Source of the DNA: Oxytricha trifallax
Lineage: Eukaryota; Ciliophora; Spirotrichea; Sporadotrichida; Oxytrichidae
Direction: 5' to 3'
Length of the DNA stretch: 64,000 nucleotides
Assembly (NCBI GenBank): GCA_000711775.1
Contig: ARYC01000288.1
Span: 1 to 64,000 of the forward strand
Each line of letters begins with the position of its first letter. Position 1 is the stretch's first letter. Below are positions 59,496 through 64,000 of the stretch, piece by piece. Below the pieces are notes generated by a model. It was not told where the DNA came from and searched no databases. It saw only the letters and a list, made by a program, of their open reading frames with translations. A program made the translations under genes and the position numbers.

Positions 59496-59679
59496 AATTC
59501 AGTTTTACATTAATTATTTATAAATATATAAGTTGTTTTACAGATTCACCAATGTTAAAATCAGCAGAATAAATTAACCAAATTTATTTAGAAAATTCAT
59601 GTTAAATAATTGGAAGATACTTATAACAAAATTAGCAATAAGTTACAAATATACAGATTTCAATATAATTTTCTTTTAT

Positions 59680-60385
59680 TATAAGGATATTGACAATCTC
59701 AAAACAATCATCGACAAGCCATTATGAAAGTATAATTGATGAAGCATGACTAATGGATAAAATGATATATTACACATGATCAAGTATGAGATAAAGAGAC
59801 CACTGCTTTTAAGAGGGCTGATAGAACACAAGGGTATTAAAAGCTGTAATAATTATACAAGAAAAGGAATGAGTGTCTCCAAAACTATCTTGACGACTTC
59901 CTCGATGTTAATACAATCTTTTGAAAAGGTAAACTTACCAAAATGGTCAATTTTAATAAAATTCTCTCACCATCACCATTAAAACTGTGTTACATTTTCA
60001 AATAAGAATGACAAAAAAAAACTTACATTTCCCAATTTAGGGATCCAATGACAGAAGCGTAATTGAAAAAATGCCTCCACACAATCATAAAAATCATTCT
60101 TGATCCATTAAATTTTTATTGAAAACAAAGCGAAATAACTTTACTTTTATTCCGTAAGTATGAGGAGCTCTACTCCAAGACTTAGCAGAATCAAAACTAT
60201 ATCATTCTCACATTGATCTAACAATTTTAAACATTTGATATGATAATGAAGGAGCTAGATTCACACATCAAGATCGCTACCGATGAAATGGTCAGCTTTA
60301 AAGACCAAGTGACTGTATTAAATAATTCATCAAAAAGTGGATGAATGATATCGAACAGAGAGACATCAACTTCAATTAGATTTAT
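59680..60385 (+). pseudogene. Decayed inverted copy D of N-terminal HEAT (10.85-11.6 kb-like)
   Basis: DIDNLKTIID (59695) pairs with the DNLDTIIG segment at 10.85 kb; CACATGATCAAGTATGAGAT with 10937; GTAAACTTACCAAA with 11086; ATTTAGGGATCCAATGA with 11218; MIMKELDSHIKIATDEMVSF (60237) with MMMKELNSCIKIANSDKISF. A frameshift near 60325 and TGAs disable it. Confidence 0.68.
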
Positions 60386-60900
60386 AATTCTATGAGGTTG
60401 GCAAGCAAGACCCAATTGAATTAGACAAGGTTAGGATTCAATACCTGTTTAACTCATTCTTCGATACAAATAGCTCGCTCTCTTAATCTCAACAACATGA
60501 GATAAACAGAGACAAACTCAAATACTAAGCATTCATTTCCTTGACTGATTAGCAACTTAACGAGTACCTCGATGCATAGAAGGAAAATACTTTAAAGTTG
60601 GTCAGAAACATCACTACTATTATCGACACTATTTTGCTCAACATTTAAGAGACAAGAAGAACTAAATTTATTTCAGACTGCCTGAGATGAAACTTATGAG
60701 AAAATTAAAATCTCAAGCTAATTAGAATTATTCAAAGCCTCTTTTAAAAATACAGTTGACAAGGATAAAGTCAATGACTTGATTAAAAAGTTTGCCAATA
60801 GGAAAAGTTTTTAAATTTAGAATATTTTCATTTTAAATTCTTCGGCTATGTCATCGAAGTAAAATCAACCAAAGGCGATTCTGGGCAATTTTATTTGCTG
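60386..60900 (+). CDS. TRA1: TRRAP MDSs, copy D: HEAT residues ~480-650, best copy in window
   Basis: Reads FYEVGKQDPIELDKVRIQYL, then RDKLKYQAFISLTDQQLNEY, then ENTLKLVRNITTIIDTILLN. After a frame change near 60684 it continues DETYEKIKISSQLELFKASF, KNTVDKDKVNDLIKKFANRK, then FFGYVIEVKSTKG near 60838. It matches TRRAP around 'SLVKTLVCGVKTITWGI' and 'VLEHFAGVFTMMNPLTFKEIF'. It continues where the N-terminal cluster stops at 11.64 kb, sharing TAATTCTATGAGGTTG with it. Counterparts at 28.76-28.9 kb (A) and 45.1-45.35 kb (B) are broken. Confidence 0.7.
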
Positions 60901-60984
60901 ACTACCTTATGAGTTTCTAATAGAATCAGCCTAACTAAATGCCAAATCCTTATAAACTAATTATAGTTAAGTTCCTATATTAGC

Positions 60985-63440
60985 TTACATGTTTTATTTC
61001 AAAAGAAAATTCTATAATGATTATAATCTTCAATAAGGCTATGGATTTGTAATAACAATTGCTATTTTTTTTGAAATTAAAGATTTTTTTTTAAAAAAAA
61101 ACTATTTAAAATGTATATTAAAAGCTTACTTTAGCTATTGGCAGCAAAGATTTATTAAAAAGGAATGATCTTATAATAAAAATTGTTAATTACTCTGTCT
61201 TTGTATTTTGCGTTAAGTGTACAAGAAATAATAATGAAATGAATTACTATTAAAAAATATTATATAATAATTAGCTAATTATACTATGATTATCAATTGT
61301 TGCTTTACTATACACATTAAACTTTCTTCTAATCTTAATCTTTTATAATTTATTTTAGTTTTCATTGCTTTCCTAAATTATAATATAACTTAGTAATTTA
61401 TTGTAAATAAATATAAAGTTAAGGAATACATTCAAAAGTATTGTTTATTATAAAAATGTCTTGATTGATAATCAAACTTTTATAATGAAAAATATAATTA
61501 AGATATGCTATTTGTTCAAGAAAAACTAAAGAACTTGATTGAGTACTTACCTATTCATAACCCTACAACCCCTTAACTAAATATCCAAATTTATTGATTT
61601 TTTTTATATTGGAGTCTATTGAAGGGGGCAACAAGATTAATCGAATTTGTAAAAATTTGCATATAAATTATAAATTTCAAATTTATTTTAAATGTTAAAA
61701 ATATAGGCTAATTGTTAAGGACTTAGGTATAAAAAGTGATAATTTAATTAATTAAGGTAATAATTAGAATTCGTACAATTGCAGATATATAATATTTAAG
61801 GTGATAGAATAAAGTAAAGTAAGTAAAGTTTATACTTAAGTTAACTGTTATCTTTTAAGTTGTGGAAAATGATCATTAATATAATAATCCAACAACTGTT
61901 TTTTTACTAATCAAAAATATTTCCATGACTTATCTGAAAGAAAATACGGAGAAACATTTATAAGAGATTTCAAGATTTATATTGTCTCAAGATAGCTTTA
62001 ATAAATACAATATGATATTATATATTTTAATTTTATTAAGAAATTAATAAATAACAATATTAACAATTCATTATTTTTAAAACAAATTAATCGTTCATAT
62101 AATAAAAATACTTTAAAATCTATAAATACTATAAATTTTAGAATAATAAAGATATTGTCATTAGTAGTATAATGAGTTGCATTTAGTGTGATTAATTATT
62201 GCAATTTTTTTTATTTATTATGTTCAATACCCAAAATTGGCAAATTTATAGAAAGCAATTAAACTTTCAAATCTGTAAATTCTTAATTTTAATATAACAT
62301 TTTTAAAATCTTAAATTATTTATTGATAACATATTGAGATAATTTTGGATTCAAAATGTGATAAATTTTTTTAATTTTTTTAATTTTATTTAAATAATAG
62401 TTTTATATATTTAATTATTTTTAATAATCTTGTATCTTTTCCCTAACTATAGTTTCAAGCTCCTGAATAAGTTTGGTGCAAAGAACATAATGTACAATAT
62501 AAACTTAGAAATTCCTAATTTTAATATTTTTGGATAAAAAAATAGAATAAAATTTTATAAACTTTGTTTTAATGAATCATTAAACTTTTATCATTCATAA
62601 ATTTAGAAAATATTATTGAAAATTAAATATATATAAAAAAAGAGAAGTTAAAACTATTTTAAACATTTATAAATTAAAAATTCACTTTTTAAATCATTTT
62701 AAATTCTTAAGAAGATTATATATTTATAAGGAATGAAGTAAATTAATGTATTTAAAATTATTAAAAATATATGATTAATCTCTATACTAATAAAAATAAA
62801 ACCAATACTGATATAAATAAATCCAACCAAAATATATAATTTCAATTATTTAAACTATGATTTATTTTTTATTCATTAAAAGGAATTATGATTTATATAA
62901 TTTGCTTATTATACTGATAGTAATAGAAAACGAACTTTTTTGTAATTCTGTAAAAAGTTTTTACATTGAAATTCTTGGCTAATTTGTGGAAAAAAATCAA
63001 AATAATTGTATAAATAATTTAAATTTTAAAAAATAAAATATTCAAAACTATTTACTTAATTTAATTAAAATTTGAAATGAAAAATTAAAAGATTTTGTTT
63101 AATTAATTTTATTAAAAAACCATTTGCTTAATTTAAATTTTCATCCAGATAGATTAATCTACTTTTCAAAAGTGATTATGATTTTTCATTACCCCTTTAA
63201 AATATTTGTAAGAAGTTGCGCTTTTCTTTATTTTTTTTAGAAATATATTTATTAGTTATTTTTGGGGTTTAAATGAAGATAAAGAGTTCAAGGAAATAAA
63301 TAAACATTAAATATAAATATAGATGGTTTGAAGATTAATGACAACTTAAAAATGATTTAGCAGACAGAGGGATTCAATAAAATTTAATACAGAAATTTTA
63401 ATATAATTTCCACAAGTTCAATCATTTTAAGCTACTAACA
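60985..63440 (+). pseudogene. Decayed inverted copy D2 of the 28.35 to 27.25 kb pieces
   Basis: In order: ATAATCTTCAATAAGGCTATGG (61020; pairs with 28345), CTTTAGCTATTGG (61130), TTTGCGTTAAGTGTACAAG (61210; 28150), GAGTACTTACCTATTC (61540; 27810), AATAAGTTTGGTGCAAAGAACATAATGTAC (62468; 27500) and TTTCCACAAGTTCAATCATTTTAAGCTAC (63407; 27265). Coding capacity is lost. The spaces between are AT-rich filler. Confidence 0.58.
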
Positions 63441-64000
63441 AAAACAGTAATGGGGTATTGTGATGGTAAATAAAATGATTAATTTTTAACTAAGAATAAT
63501 TTGAGTAGTTAAATATAAAATTTTAGGCATTACCCATATAAATGACTTAAATCAAATTTGTTTATCTTAAAATTAGCTCTCATAAAGAAACCTCATCAGA
63601 AAATTTTAAAAAATTATCAAAACTAGAAAAGTATTGATGAAAATAAAGTTTCGGAGTCGAAATTATAGCGTATTTTATTTGATTACATAGTAATTTCTTG
63701 TATTATGACATTTAAATTTAATGGTAAATATTTTTCCTACACAGCCCAAGGAGTTAATAAGGCATATACTTATTGACCAAAAGTTTTTTCTAAAAATCTC
63801 ATTATTTAAATATTTTTATTAAGAATAATAAATTACTCTTTAAAGTTCCACGTTATGGACTGCATTTCCATAAATACTCTTTAAAGTTTTGATATCTTTA
63901 GATAAAATTTCTCTATTGATGTCCTATTAATAGAGATATGACCATAGAAAATAGGACATATATTTAGGATTAGCCCAAAAAAATTATATTTACAAACAAA
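63441..64000. other. AT-rich DNA, nothing recognised
   Basis: No coding island or repeat identified in the last 560 bases. Confidence 0.4.

Noticed and set aside
1..64000. CRISPR arrays, bacterial operons, ribosome binding sites
   Set aside because: No regularly spaced direct repeats; the genetic code, gene structure and transposons are those of a ciliate nucleus.

Overview
This window looks like germline (micronuclear) DNA of a spirotrich ciliate of the Oxytricha/Stylonychia kind. Four observations point there. Conserved proteins read through only if TAA and TAG are glutamine and TGA is the only stop. Coding pieces are short GC-richer islands (MDS-like) in very AT-rich filler (IES-like). 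The ends of one conserved gene lie next to each other while its middle lies on the other strand. Two elements carry C4A4-type terminal repeats, a DD34E transposase, a basic ~22-kDa-type ORF and a zinc-finger/kinase ORF, as in the TBE transposons. I saw no tRNA, rRNA or CRISPR array.

Layout. 1-1370: end of a TBE element. 2521-4428 (-): one uninterrupted gene for eIF2A. 5472-7390 (-): an unrecognised gene cut by several short non-coding segments. 7.69-9.13 kb (+): end of the kinase domain and FATC of a giant TRRAP/Tra1-family pseudokinase, the scaffold of SAGA/NuA4-type acetyltransferase complexes. 9.54-11.64 kb (+): the N-terminus of the same protein. From 12.07 to 28.9 kb (-) the HEAT middle is laid out collinearly (copy A), interrupted by two foldback elements, a TBE (20468-23645) and a second ~2.7-kb insertion carrying an LRR-like reading frame.

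From 30 to 55 kb (-) come two more collinear copies of the internal TRRAP block: B, 46.1 to 30.2 kb, and C, 55.0 to 46.5 kb. Each block runs from N-terminal HEAT to FAT and lacks both protein ends. From 56 to 63.5 kb (+) comes an inverted set (D). The junction FAT followed by N-terminal HEAT recurs at about 30.3, 46.3 and 59.6 kb, so the block is a tandem array with one inversion near 55.5 kb.

Copies are unevenly decayed. Some pieces are intact only in A, others only in B, C or D, and several paired pieces differ almost only at synonymous sites, including CAA versus TAG. My inference is that the somatic gene, or two related somatic genes, is assembled from a mosaic of these copies. I did not find the segment between FAT and the end of the kinase domain; it probably lies outside the window. 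Homology calls come from reading translations against remembered family features, without a database search.
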